Origin: Perkinsus olseni
Lineage: Eukaryota; Perkinsozoa; Perkinsida
Direction: 5' to 3'
Length of the DNA stretch: 63,022 bases
Assembly: GCA_013115125.1 (NCBI GenBank)
Contig: JABANN010000140.1
Location: 1-63,022, forward strand
The translations under genes and the position numbers were made by a program. Shown here in pieces: positions 44,184 to 55,661 of the stretch. Numbering within the stretch: position 1 is the first letter of the stretch; every line of letters starts with the position of its first letter. Under the pieces are notes generated by a model. The model did not search any database and was not told the origin of the DNA. It saw nothing but the letters and a program-made list of their open reading frames with translations.

Positions 44184-47100
44184 ATGGGTAAAACAGCAGG
44201 CAAGAACAGCCCTAAGAAGCCGCGTCGAGAGGAAGCAACAGCTGATACGGAGAGCAACACTGCCACTAAGGCGGAGCCGGCAACACTAGATGAAAGCATG
44301 AGTCAGACTGCAGCGACAGGGGGCAGCACAGAGACACCCGCTGTACACGAGGAGGCCTCGAAGGAGGCTGTTGGTGGTGGCGACGACGAGCCAGATGTTG
44401 GGGTATCTCCCGACGGGCAGCCCGCTGAGAATACGGTAGTATGCTAGGGATCTGCGGGTCTCGTTGTTCAGGCTTTGTTTAGGGTCCCGAGGATGGTAGT
44501 CAAGCGGCTCAGTCCCAACCGAAGGTGGATTCTATGGTGGAGGCCCTAGGGGCTAATGAGGACGAAATGAAGGGTGAGAAGAGACCGCGTGATGAGCTCG
44601 TGGAGCAGGACGGGAGTAGTAGCTGTTGGTCGACTAGCGGGTAGCGATGGCCCTTCTCTGCAGGTGAGGCTGGGGACCATCCCGAGCCTAGCGCCCAGGC
44701 TGTTCTTGATGGACCATTTCCCGAGGTCGAGGGTTTACTATCAGTTGGTGATGGGCCCAGTGCTTTACTGGACAAAGGAGAGAAGGCTGGAGAGACGACC
44801 CAGTGTGCTGATCCTCGTCGGCTCAAGACAGCGGAGCGGTTGGTGGTATCCTGGGAGCATCCGCCTCCAAATGAAGGTAGTACGTCGAGTTTTCTGGATA
44901 GCAGTAAGTCTTTGGTAGGTGAAGCCTTCGTCGTGGAGACTGGTGATATGGGCGAGACAGTCGTCCCTATCCCTGCCAAGGACGTGCCATGCTTTGTGGG
45001 GAAGGGTGGGACCACTCAGAGCAAGATAATAAGGGCTAGTGGAGTGCAAGAAGCCGCCATAAAAGAAGAATATGATGATGGAAATGTGAGTGTATTGTTT
45101 TTGTATCAGTGGGTGTATCGTTTGTTGGTAGGGTGATGAAGCCAAGGAGCAAATGGCTGCTGTTGTATTGAGCGGCACGGAAGCTGCGCGGAAGCACGCA
45201 GAGAAGTACATAAGGCTGGTACTCTCTCGGCACGGAGCGGAGGTTAAGGTTGACTTGGACAAGGATGACGATGGTGATTTGACGGTTATGAGGGATGTCC
45301 CTCGTAGTGCTGTGGCCCTGATATTGGGCACGAAAGGGGCCAAGCTGAGAGGGATGGAGGAGAGATGTGGTACTATGGCCTTCCTACTGGGCAATACGGA
45401 ACCATTGGCCGGCGAAGATGAGGTGAGAACGCTTACCGGGGAGTCTTTGATGAGGAGTGGACTGTACGGTGAATGCCTTGCGATTAGGGCGATGGTATCA
45501 GTACTTAGGTCTCACCCGATAAGGTGGTCTTGGCCATCTTCGGAGCACCTCACCACCGAAAGCGCTGTGAGATGGAGGTTAGGGATTTGGTAGAGGCCAA
45601 GGTCCACGGCTACTATACTAAACACATGAAGGAGTCGTTGAGCACAGAGGAAGGAGAGGCGTCTGATATAATCAAGATGGATGTAGCCAGCTGGGATTGG
45701 GTGGGGTCCATCGGTCAGAGTCGTGGTGTTCAGAAGTCGGATGCCATACTACTTTTCGAGGATCATGTAGCGGTGAAGAAGCAGCTGGAGCTCCTGAGTG
45801 GCGCTACTATCAGCAGGCTGAGCGATTTCGTGAGTCGTTACCGTCCTGCATTGGAGAGGCCAGGGTGTGTGGTGGTGGTACGCAGGTTGATGTTTTTGGT
45901 ACGAAGAAGCAGCGCGTGAGGGCTAGGGAGTACATGAAGTGGACTGTGGCAGCTCTTCTTGGCGAAGCAATCGACATCAAAGACGCCGCCGAGAGGGATG
46001 ATTGTAAGAGGGGAGTTGGGGCGGGCTCGTTACGTGGTGCACACCACTCGAGGAGGTCTTTGCTCTCAAGCCCACAACAAGGAGGCCACTGCTGCTGCTG
46101 TTGTCGTTTCGGCACCACCCTCGGTGATGATGATGATGATGTACGGTAGGCACTGAGGTTGAGGTCCCGACTGAACTGATTGATGTGCTATTTGGCAAAG
46201 GTCGACGGCACCAGCTCCGTCAACTACAGGACAAGTTCACGTGCCTGTTGTTCCTTGGCAAGGAGCCATCAGACGATAAAACTGCGAAGAAGAAAGCCGG
46301 TAAAACAACTGAGCTTGCATGTGCTGTGTAAGAGTATTCCCGTCATCCCCGCAGAGAATGGTGACGATTCTGGAACGAGCGCTGAGCCAACCTCCGCCGC
46401 CGCCACCACCACCACGACTCCGTCTACTACGACAACTACCCCGCTTGTTATTGTCGGTCCCTGGTCGAGCCGCCGGAGGTGCATGTACGAGATACTGGCC
46501 GAGATTGAAGCCAAGATACCCGGCTGGATAACTTCATCGATTGAACCAAGCCTGGCTGATGAGGTCGAGGTAGCGAGGGTATCATCCTCCTCCCCACGCT
46601 AACTCAGTGCCTTACCCGATGGTGGCTGTAGCGAGTTGGGCCCTCGGGTGCCCTTCTAGTCGCCCTCTCGCCTCTCCAGGGCGCTATGGTATTGCATTCG
46701 CGATCTTCCACGGTTTTGTGCTAGTCGTTGTATGAGTTTGGCCCGTAGTTGTCGTTGCACCGTCTGCATCTCTCAGGGCTATGCATGCGACCGACTATGG
46801 CTACCACAGTGGAGGGACGGGGATGATGGCAAGAGCCCCTTGAGAGACTACCCTCTCTCTGCCGCCTCGGGCGCTATTGTCACCGTCATCGGCCCGATGG
46901 TTTTCGTGGAGGGCGATCGTGACCAGCGCCAGCGATGCGAGCAGTACATTAAATGGCTATTGGTAGCAAGCCGGAGGCTATCGGAGTATCAGTCGAGGCA
47001 GCAAAGAGAGGAAGAGGAGAAGGAGAGACAGGAACGTCACAAAGCTAGGCGAGTGACGAAGTCGCTGGAGCCCTGGCAAGAGGCGGATCTCCGAGCTGAG

Positions 47101-48807
47101 CATGTGAAGGGGGGCCTTAGTGCTTGCCTAGTCTTATCGCGCTCCACTTTGGAAGGGAGGGACGATTGTACCGAAGTTAACGTCCTCGGAGATGCTACGG
47201 TGGAGCAGAAGGAACAGTAAGTCAGTGAAATTTGTGAATCGTGTGTTGAGGACTACGGTGATCAGGCTCCTTGAAATGACTGTATCTAACCGCGGCACGG
47301 GGAAGGGTCGGCAGGAGTTGGAGACGATAAGTAGCCGAACTGGAACGCTGTGCTTGTTGGCAGCGGACCGCCCATTGGATGAGCAGATAGAGCAGCTGCC
47401 TGGAGTGAGAGTGGTGGTGCTTGGTAGGGATGACAGTAGTAGAGAAGCGTCTGCGAGCGCACTTAGAAGCTCATTTAGAGATTTACTGTGGGAAAAGGGA
47501 GCGGATTGGCATCGGTCTGGAAGGACAGAGTCTGCTGAGTGGAATGGTAGCAGCCCTAAGGGACGGAAGTGGGACAGTGGTGATTGGTGGAGGGACAGCG
47601 GCAGAGGAGGGAAATGGACGAGGACTGATAGCAAGTGGGAACAAAGCGCGTCCAAGTCGTGGAGCAAAGGTGACCCGAAGTGGACATCGGGTAGTGGCTG
47701 GAGAGATTGGAAGCAGCGAGAGGATTATGGTTGGGAGCAGAAACAAAGTTGGGGTGGTAAGGAAGATGATAGGAGTTGGCGGGAGAGCGGTAGGAATAGC
47801 TGGAGTAAGGGCGATAAGAGCAACAGCTGGGAGGGCTGGGAGAAGGATCGATGGGGCAACTGGCAGAAGAAGGATGAGAGTTTTAAAGGAAGGAGGGAGG
47901 AGCCGACGACGACGAGGACGTAGGTCAATCAGCTGCATCGCCTTCCCATCTTCTCTGTTTAGCGCCTGGGCTTGGAGTCCGCCGATGAGGCCCGAGCCGT
48001 CCCGAGATACTTGGTTCAAGAGAGAGATGCCCCGTTTAGAACGGCCGCCAAGCTCGGGGGCTCCGTCTATTTTCCCTCGCGTTGATGATTATCGCTACAG
48101 TACATACCGAGATGTAGCACCGCCGCCTGTGAGGCAGGCAGCCCTGAGCAGTACCCCGCGGTACTCCTATCGTACAGAAAGGCCCGATGAGGGGATCTCT
48201 GGGGGGCGAGGGAGGTCGACGTGGCAGCGGGAGGGCAGGAGAGATCAATCACCCCAACGCATGGCCGCAAGTCGGTATCGTGAGTCGCCTCCAAAGCGAG
48301 GCGTGCCCACTGAGAGGTTCTATCAAGTGGAGGACTCCTACTATTACCGACCATCGGCTGCCAACCCTCCAAGTCAGTCTTCTATGCCGACACGAGAGGG
48401 GTATTTCCAACGACCTGAGTCGCCTAAGAGAAGGCGAGTGGAAGCACCGATGCGGCCTGCTTGGGAGGGGCGGAGGGACAGTGGTCCAGCGCCACGACAA
48501 CAAAGATACGATGGCTACTACCAAGAAGCAGCACCTACCAGGGGCCTTGGTGCGGCTCCCGGACAATTGAACGAACCAAGGTAACGAGGAGCTGGCCTGT
48601 GTGAACGTCGTTTTTATGGTCGTACGATGGTTATCACCTGGCGATGGTTGCATACTAGCTCTTCTTTCCTTCAGGCGTCCAGGGCCTTCACGAGGCTCGT
48701 TTTCAACTGCACCGCCGCCCTCTAGTGGTGGAGGACGGTATACTATGAAGGAGGAGAGAGGGCCGCCTCGGCCAAGGGGTTATCCCGAATTTGGCCGTGG
48801 CCGATAA
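44184..48807 (+). CDS. KH-domain RNA-binding protein with Trp/Ser/Lys-rich and RS-like tail
   Basis: The start MGKTAGKNSPKKPRREEATA is lysine-rich and followed by a long acidic, low-complexity region (EEASKEAVGGGDDEPDVGVS). The first clear KH domain is VVPIPAKDVPCFVGKGGTTQ followed by SKIIRASGVQEA, with the GKGG-type loop (GxxG). A second KH-like block is MRDVPRSAVALILGTKGAKL, again with an IxGxxGxxL signature, and a third may be SWDWVGSIGQSRGVQK. Downstream are repeats such as YIKWLLVASRRLSEYQ, each ending in a helix of the KH type. The tail is first W/S/K/G-rich (KWTRTDSKWEQSASKSWSKG, DDRSWRESGRNSWSKG), then rich in Arg, Pro, Ser and Tyr (PMRPEPSRDTWFKREMPRLE) and ends YPEFGRGR. Together these suggest an mRNA-binding or splicing-linked protein. 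The two tail sections could belong to separate genes; exon linkage across 47.9 kb is the weakest point. Confidence 0.68.
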
Positions 48808-49076
48808 TCGTCACCATCTTCACCATCACACGGTAGGGGCTTCACTAGTCGGCTCATCGTCTGTGTTGAAGCTCCTGATTGCTCAGGTACCTTGACCGTA
48901 TTTTTATAGTAATGCCTTTTTCTCGTTCTTACTGGTCCCTCTTGTATAATATTTTTTGTTCACTATTAAGCATTCTCGCGGAGACTAGCGTCCAGTCCAG
49001 TGGCGGGTGAATTGGCGGAGGTTGGTTTGTTGGGCGGCCGGTGGTTGCTTTCATTCCCGTCTTTGGTTTTGGGCCA

Positions 49077-50498
49077 ATGTCCTCTTCCGCGGGTTTCTGC
49101 ACCACTACTACTTTGGTGTCTCCCCCTCTGGACGCCATATCCCGGGTTCGATTCCCGGTACAGGCAACTCGGTCCTACGGAGTCGGCAATATCCAGGCCC
49201 ACTTGCTGGCTGTATCTAGTTGGGACGGGGTGAGCTCCAGCACTACTATCCTCTGCACAAGCTCCTTCTTGTCTACTCAGTCCTGCCGTTTGTACGACAC
49301 AAATCGTAATTCCCTGTTGGCAACACGGAAGGATCATCACCCGCTTCTGGACGTTACCTTCAGCGACCCGTCGCAGGCTGTATGTGCCACCCTAGGGGGG
49401 GCCTTGGTCTTAGTAGACTTCAACCAGGGAGGGAAGGAGGTCAATCGTGTTGACAAGTGAGGCGAGGGATTTCCTCGCGTTCGTCGATTCCCTTCGTCGA
49501 CATCAGATTCCATTCACTACCGGCCTCCTGTGTTGAAAAATGTCTTCTGGACCAAGACTTGGTGGTCAGTGGAGGCTGGGACCGTACAGTTCGCCTGTGG
49601 GATACTCGTACAAGGGAAGAGAGTGCGAGTTGTACTGCAGCTAAGGGGAAGATATTTTGCATGGCCCTGGACCCTAGTAACGGCACCCGGGTCATTGCGG
49701 GGACCAGCATGAGAGAGGTGCGTAGCGTTTGTCGACGGCTCCCTGCACAGCTTTCCGGCAGATAATGATACTGGACATACGCAACCTGTCAACACCGGTC
49801 CAAGTACGGGACTCTCCCTTCTCTCAACCTATTAGATGCATGGCGATCCATCCGATGGGAACTGGTACCACTCCATCCTTTCATCGTCATTACTATCCTC
49901 GCCGTAGGTTTCGTGTGTGGCAGTCAGGAGGGAAAGGCAGCATGGGAGCCCTTCGAGCATTCGGATAAAGTGAGAGGGAAGTACACGTTCAAGTGTCATC
50001 ATAAGAAATGTAATACTAGCCCTGTCGTTGGCTCCCTTCCACCCCCACCAACCGCCCGATCTCACCCCATCTCACTCAGCCGTCGACTCTGATGACCAGG
50101 GAGTCAGCGCTGTGAACGGGGTAGCCTTCCATCCTAAGTAAGCTGCAGGCTCCGCTGCGATATGGTCGAAGGAGATCCTCTCAGACACGGTACCTTCGCC
50201 ACATGTGGCTCTGACGGTGTCGTATCGGTATGGGATGGCGAAGCCCGGAAGCGCCTGTGGAGGATGACTGCGGATGAGGTCACCTCAGTGGGCGTGTCCA
50301 GTGTCAGCTTCTCCCCTGACGGTACCCGTCTAGCTATGGGCGTTAGCTATTCCTTCGACAATGGCGCAAAGAGGTGAGATAGGTAGTGCAGGAAGGGCAG
50401 TCTTCATGAGTATTTACTTCAGTCCCGAGCCACCGAGAGCAGTCATCGTTCGCCCAGTTAGCGATGCTGAAATGCAAGCTAAAAAGAGAGTAGACTAG
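49077..50498 (+). CDS. BUB3: Mitotic checkpoint WD40 protein BUB3
   Basis: BUB3 is a seven-bladed WD40 protein that brings BUB1/BUBR1 to kinetochores and supports the spindle checkpoint. Starting at the ATG at 49077 (MSSSAGFCTTTTLVSPPLDA) the exons give ISRVRFPVQ...LLAVSSWD, then SCRLYDTNRNSLL after an intron, LLDVTFSDPSQAVCATLGGA, DLVVSGGWDRTVRLWDTRTR, IMILDIRNLSTPVQ, FVCGSQEGKAAWEPFEHS with KVRGKYTFKCHHK, GVAFHP, GTFATCGSDGVVSVWDGEAR and SFSPDGTRLAMGVSYSFDN. The order and details such as EGxAAxExx...KYxFKCH, TFATxGSDGxVxxWD and LAxxxSY match BUB3 and exclude RAE1, which lacks the EGR...KY-x-FKCHR form. The last exon adds AVIVRPVSDAEMQAKKRVD, parallel to the human C-terminus, and stops at TAG 50496-50498. 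Confidence 0.92.
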
Positions 50499-50608
50499 CC
50501 CCTGCCCTCAACGATCGTCCCAACCATCACGAAGGTATTATATGAAATCACAGTTTCCTAGGAGTGCCTCGCCCAGTCGATTAGAGTTCGCGGCAGAAGT
50601 AGCAGGGG

Positions 50609-51610
50609 ATGTCGAGGCTCGGAGTGCTCGTCGCTTTCACTGTAGTTGCTATGGCAACCGCTGCTAAAGGGGGAGGCCCTCCATCCTCCGTCGCCGTATG
50701 CGGCTACATGGCTCTCAACTTCCTCAGTGCCACGTGTATCATTTGGATCAATAAGCTGGCCTACAACAACGGTTTCACCTGGGCAACAACTCTCACTGTC
50801 CTGCACTTCCTGGCCACCTTTATCGGTCTTTGCCTATGCATCATGGCCGGTCAATTCACCCACAAGCGACTGCCCATCAGGTCGGTGCTGCCGCTCTGTG
50901 TCAGCTTCTGCGGGTTCGTTGTCTTCAACAACCTCTCGTTACAGTATAATACAGTAGGGACCTATCAGCTCATGAAGGTCATGACTACTCCCGTTATCGT
51001 GGCTATACAGTACCTTTACTATTCGACCACTCTACCATTCAATCAACTCTTGGCCTTGGTCCCGATATGTATAGGGGTGGCCCTGGCTACAGCCACCAGC
51101 GTCGAAGTCAACCTGCTCGGAGTCACCTTTGGTGTAGCCGGGATTCTCAGTACCAGTCTGTATCAGATATGGGTGAAGACCAAACAGGAGGAGCTCAAGT
51201 GCAGTAGCCAGCAACTGTTGTTGTACCAGGCTCCTCTCTCGATGATCATGCTGCTGTCAGTGGTCCCAGCTGTTGACGATATACCTACTCTCATAGACTT
51301 CGATTGGGCGACTTACGCTGGTGGCCTGGTGGTAGCCTCTTGCGCGATGGCCTTCCTTGTGAACCTCTCCATTTTCTTGGTCATCGGCAAGACGTCTCCG
51401 GTGTCGTATAACGTGCTGGGTCATGCCAAGTTGGTGGTGATCCTCTCCAGTGGATACCTAGCCTTTCGAGAGCCCTATACGCTGCCCAATTTGATTGGAG
51501 TGTCCCTGGCCGTCTTTGGTATTATCAGCTATACTCACCTCAAGATGAATGAACGCAAGGAGCCGGTGGTGGTGGAAGCGTTCAGTGGGGGTAGGAAGGT
51601 TGCTGAGTGA
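50609..51610 (+). CDS. SLC35E3/TPT-type nucleotide-sugar or triose-phosphate transporter
   Basis: A 333-residue, single-exon multi-pass membrane protein of the drug/metabolite transporter superfamily. About ten hydrophobic helices can be seen, starting YMALNFLSATCIIWINKLAY, where the N-FLSxxxIIxxNKxxY motif is typical of SLC35E3. Further family marks are FTWATTLTVLHFLATFIGL, FVVFNNLSLQYNTVGTYQLM with KVMTTPVIVAIQYLYY, LLGVTFGVAGILSTSLYQIW, SPVSYNVLGHAKLVVILSSG and a basic cytosolic end HLKMNERKEP. The K-x-x-T motif (KVMTTP) and the YNVLGH-K segment are the usual substrate-site regions of the TPT subfamily. It probably sits in Golgi or another endomembrane. The substrate cannot be read from sequence. 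The start at 50609 is followed by a short hydrophobic helix. Confidence 0.88.
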   Translation: MSRLGVLVAFTVVAMATAAKGGGPPSSVAVCGYMALNFLSATCIIWINKLAYNNGFTWATTLTVLHFLATFIGLCLCIMAGQFTHKRLPIRSVLPLCVSFCGFVVFNNLSLQYNTVGTYQLMKVMTTPVIVAIQYLYYSTTLPFNQLLALVPICIGVALATATSVEVNLLGVTFGVAGILSTSLYQIWVKTKQEELKCSSQQLLLYQAPLSMIMLLSVVPAVDDIPTLIDFDWATYAGGLVVASCAMAFLVNLSIFLVIGKTSPVSYNVLGHAKLVVILSSGYLAFREPYTLPNLIGVSLAVFGIISYTHLKMNERKEPVVVEAFSGGRKVAE

Positions 51611-51784
51611 GGGCTCGCTCGAGTAGCCGTACACCATGAGTGCATGCATGATCACGACATGATATGATGATGATGAGAATGCCGACTTCGTGTTGCTTCG
51701 GTTCGATTTGACTTCTGATGCTTTGCCTTACTCTCGGTATCAACAGATTATTAATTCTGAATAATTTCTGTACCGCCAATTTCA

Positions 51785-53613
51785 ATGTCATCCGCACCTA
51801 TACGCCCGCTAAGTGGCGGAGACGAGCAGATAGTCCCGACGACAGCTGAGATTGAGCAGCGGGACGAGAAGCTGGTGCAGTTTCTGTCCATGGCGGGACC
51901 CGAATCTGAGGTGAGGACAGGGCCTGTATTGGGTCGGATTCGGTGGATTTTGGTCAGATTGATCCAGAGGTCGCGATGGAGATACTGGCAGCTAACGAAT
52001 GGGACGTGGGGAAGGCATGGGAGCAGCTAAGGGGCCCTGACCAGGCGATGCAGTCAGAAACTCCGGAGAGGCTTCCAGGGGTGCGCCTGAGCGGAGCGAA
52101 GCATAACCGTAATGTGTTGTTTTGTGAGCGCAGATAAACCCTGAAGATCAGCGGCAGACATGGGAGGAACAGATGAGTTTGGACTACGCTAGAAGAATGC
52201 AGGCTCAAGAATACGGTAGGACTTTGAAGACTCTCCTGGTCTGGAATGATCGGTCAGGTCCACTGCAGACGTCACCGATGGCTAACACCTCCGGTGGTGA
52301 GCGGCTGATAGCCTCTCCTATGGAAGAGTTTGCACAGCAGCAGCATTGGACTAGCCCTCTACAGCGGCAAGAGGACGAGGCCTTGAGACAAGCTATAGAG
52401 AACTCTAAAAAAACGTAGTTTCTCCGACCGAGCCGTCGATGCCTGAAGCTAGAGATTCCTCCGTCAGGGCGAGTGTGGGCGGTGATGCCTCTGGGTCGAC
52501 GAGCGAGGCAGCCTGCATATCCGACGACAGCGTCGACCACATGGACGTGGAGGTCTGGAAATGACACCTTCTATTTCACGTATAGAGTGTAGCTCAGGTC
52601 ATGCAGTCGCAGGAGGCGGCCTACAATCGAGCCCGCAGCAACGAGTTTTTGACAGGTAGTACTTGATATAATCAACCCGGCAGCATGACCTTCTGTTGGT
52701 CGCGGGCACAGCAGCGGATGCCTGCCTCTCTACTGCTTGGCATTTTCTCGCTTGAATGCTGCGGAATTGGAATAGATGCGCTTGTCATTCGGATTGTCTC
52801 TGAGACTAACGGCAATGCTGTGTGGCTTTCAGGCCCCTCACCGAGTGCACTGTCGTCCCAAAGCCAGGTGTCAGACGCCGAGCGGGTCGAACGAGAGACT
52901 CAGCGGCTGAGGGCGATGGTGGACCGTGAGACCCGCCAAGTCCAGGATCAAGAATATTTGGAGAGCCTGAAGGTAGCGGGGTGCTCTGTTGAGCATTTAT
53001 CGAAGTGCCTACACTTGTAGATGGATCGCAAGCGAGAGGAGGAGAAACAGAAGCGGGACGAGGAGATATCAGACGCCGCTGCTAAGTATGTGATACTGAA
53101 GTCCTCCATGAAAAGGAAGCGAGAGGGCTTGCCTCCGGAACCCGAAAAGGGGACAGCCGGTCGTGTCGAGGTGAGCTGTCTGGCTGCTGTTATTGGGGCC
53201 CCTGTGAGCCTGCCCGGTGCAGGTGGCAGCTAGATTGTTTAATGGCAAGCGAGTGCAAAGAGCATTCCTTGGTGAGTTGGAGTGGTGGTGGGGTGCCGGT
53301 CTGCTCACTGGATGATTGTGTCAGATAGCGAGCCTGTCTCTGTCCTCTACGATTGGATGGATTCTGAGCTATTCCACGACCATGACCGTGCAGCAGCAGC
53401 AACTGCGGAGGAGGAGGACCACAGCCTGGAGCTCACTGAGGCAGACCTCAACTACCATCTGGTCTCTAGGATGCCCCGTCGGGTATTCGACAAAAGAGAT
53501 ATCACGATGAAAGACGCCGGTATTGAGAATCAGATGGTGAGTCTTCTCGGGTCTGTTCTCGTACTGTTATTGCCGACGGTCCTCAGGTCCTGGCCGCTGA
53601 GCGAATTCGGTGA
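51785..53613 (+). CDS. UBA-UIM-UBX domain protein, FAF/PUX-like p97 adaptor
   Basis: Adaptor that links ubiquitinated clients to the p97/CDC48 ATPase. Exon 1 starts MSSAPIRPLSGGDEQIVPTT and a helix KLVQFLSMAG; after an intron EIDPEVAMEILAANEWDVGK then AWEQLRGPDQA forms a UBA-like domain. WEEQMSLDYARRMQAQEY and LQRQEDEALRQAIENSKK are ubiquitin-interacting-motif helices. Then a coiled coil (QVQDQEYLESLKMDRKREEE) leads into the UBX fold: VRARLFNGKRVQRAFL, PVSVLYDWMDSELF, HLVSRMPRRVFDKRD with the MPRR turn replacing the usual FPRR, and ITMKDAGIENQMVLAAERIR. The stop is TGA at 53611-53613. A UAS thioredoxin-like domain, present in FAF1 and FAF2, was not seen between UIM and coiled coil. At least seven mini-introns interrupt the gene. 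Confidence 0.83.
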
Positions 53614-53886
53614 AGCAGGGGACCTGCCCTTCCGACCTTCTGGTCGCTGTTGTAGCATTTTGCACTTTGTCTGTCGGCACGGTCACGAGCAGCTGTCAAA
53701 TTCTGCTTACTGACGCCCACATACTGAGATGAAAACCTGTGTACCCGTGCTGTTGCGTTGCCCATTTCATACGTCTTCACCGTATCAAGTCCGGCCCTTG
53801 GTGCCGTCTCGTGAGTTCGTCATCGTTCACTCTGATCTGATCTGTCTATAGAAAAAATACTGATTTTATGATAGCCTTTTTTATTA

Positions 53887-54684
53887 ATGGAGCCATACCC
53901 CTTATCAATGGTATCACATTTAAATTTAACGTCTCGGAGTCAGCGACTGAGTGCTCGTGATCGACGATATCGTATCTTTTGCGTCCTCCTAGTACTCACT
54001 ACTGTATGGTTCTTTGTCCTGGGCACCTTGGTCGGCATCACGATCTACGCGAATACAGGTAGCGTGGGCCTCGTGGCGCGCTTTATCGGGGCACTTTTCC
54101 TTCCCCTTCTGTGTTCAGGTTCAGCGAGTTTCAGCTTTCCTGTTTATGTTGTGATAATCTGGGCAGTCGCTCCGCCCCTCCTACTGCAGTTCTGGAGGCG
54201 GCGTAGTAATGTGTTGAGAATGGGTGCCATCAAGCGTCGGACGCCGAGGTCTCTGATGCCTCAGTTTGATACCTTATTCAAGCCAGCGACGCCGTCCAAG
54301 GGCGAGCTCTGCCCAATATGTCTCGGCGACATGAGTGACTCTGCCGTTTCAAAGAATGATGATGGCAAGTCGACAAAGGCTGAGAGCGATTCCGTTGGAA
54401 GCGACGAGAAGCCTGCAGTGGGAGTGCTCGAGTCTAACGTGGTGGAATCAGTTTATTGTTCTCATAAGTTTGATCGAGATTGCGCAAAGATCTACACGGA
54501 TCATTGGGGCCCGACGGCTGTAGGCGCCAAGGGAGACGTCGTACGCTGTCCTGTCTGTAGAGCTTCCTGGGCACCAGGCATCAAGCCCGATGAAGAAGTC
54601 GGGTGTGACGATAATAGCAGCCTTTATTACTATGCTTCCTCTACCGAGGGAACAAGGGATAGCGATATAGCAAGCAGAGTGTAA
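53887..54684 (+). CDS. Membrane RING-type E3 ligase-like protein
   Basis: A 265-residue single-exon protein. Two hydrophobic helices, FCVLLVLTTVWFFVLGTLVG and FPVYVVIIWAVAPPLLLQFW, with a smaller hydrophobic patch between them (ALFLPLLCSG), anchor it in a membrane. The cytosolic C-terminal part has a RING-like zinc site: CPICLG, then a 45-residue acidic/serine insert, then YCSHKFDRDC, a spacer, and CPVCRASW. The ligand order C-x2-C...C-x-H-x2-D-x2-C...C-x2-C resembles RING-H2 with Asp in place of the second histidine. If zinc is bound, an Asp ligand as in some known RINGs would be needed. The role is inferred to be ubiquitin ligation at a membrane; no substrate clue. A short unstructured tail (SSLYYYASSTEGTRD) ends the protein. 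Confidence 0.72.
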   Translation: MEPYPLSMVSHLNLTSRSQRLSARDRRYRIFCVLLVLTTVWFFVLGTLVGITIYANTGSVGLVARFIGALFLPLLCSGSASFSFPVYVVIIWAVAPPLLLQFWRRRSNVLRMGAIKRRTPRSLMPQFDTLFKPATPSKGELCPICLGDMSDSAVSKNDDGKSTKAESDSVGSDEKPAVGVLESNVVESVYCSHKFDRDCAKIYTDHWGPTAVGAKGDVVRCPVCRASWAPGIKPDEEVGCDDNSSLYYYASSTEGTRDSDIASRV

Positions 54685-55661
54685 ATGAGGGTTCGCGCTG
54701 TAAAGTCGTCTCATTAATTGAATGACATGCGTTGTTGTGCGCATTCGACTTAGGCGTAATAAGTACCCGATATGTCTGTCAACGACACATGGCTGCCGCG
54801 GAGAGCAGCGCCTGTGGCTGTACCCTCTGTTTATTCCGTTGTCCTTTATCCGATGCTCTTGCCGTCGATCTGTTCAGAATGTCTCTACTTCGGTATATGT
54901 TAATGCTAAGTTGATAACTACAACTTATTTCGACTATTACTCTAACTCTAACTCACTGTTCACTCTGGGTGTTAGTGGCCATGCCAGTACTCTACTAAAC
55001 CCCTGGATAAGGGGCCCAGGATGCTCTTCTACTGAAGAGCCCCAAAACGGTGTGTAGCCTACCACCCAGTGAACAGTGTAACGCCCTTGGCGCCTCAGTG
55101 TGACCGAATCGGGCCTCTGTCTCTTGCGTGCTCGTTGTCGTGAACGATTTTATAAGTGTTATCGGTCCAGATCGCTTCAGTGCTATCCTTGTACCCTATG
55201 ATAGTCTAAAGGCGGACCAGACCCAAGTTGTGTCATGACTACACCCTGATTCATCCATAGCGGTGCTCAGTGGTACTACTTATTTCCTTATCGTATGATC
55301 AGTGTAATTGTGACACTTAGCTTCGCGTAAAGTTCGCTGTTGGATCCCTCGTGTTTTATGGCAGTTACTGGGTTCCACTCAGTCTGTATGAAGTTGATGC
55401 CTGCCCGCCTTTTTTCTCCATAAGTGTCTACTTTCGCTCGCGTGAGACAAGAGCGCCCGAGTCGTCAACGATACTTCCCTTTGCTCCTGTTGCGTTAGTG
55501 CGTGAGGCTCAATGATATGCGTTCACCTCGCGGCTTTAGCCAGCTTCCATTTCTGTTATTAGTGAACGGATATCCATCGATGGGGGCTGCCTATTGCAAC
55601 TCCTACGCGTGCCGATCCCTGACCCTCGTTCATTCTTTCACAGTATCATTTCTTATGTCCC
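54685..55661. other. Intergenic gap of about 1 kb, no gene seen
   Basis: Separates two plus-strand genes. Frames are short, pyrimidine-rich and frequently closed, without matching splice signals. A self-complementary patch near 55005-55035 (CCTGGATAAGGGGCC... and TACTGAAGAGCC) is weak. This is probably UTR and promoter sequence. Confidence 0.5.

Noticed and set aside
46081-46150. GAT/CTG-type short repeats near 46.1 kb
   Set aside because: They are brief simple repeats within or beside the KH gene and do not mark a separate feature.
47483-48019. Leucine/proline-rich minus-strand frame at 47.5-48.0 kb
   Set aside because: It is antisense to the Trp/Ser/Lys-rich and RS-like tail of the KH gene and reflects its biased composition.
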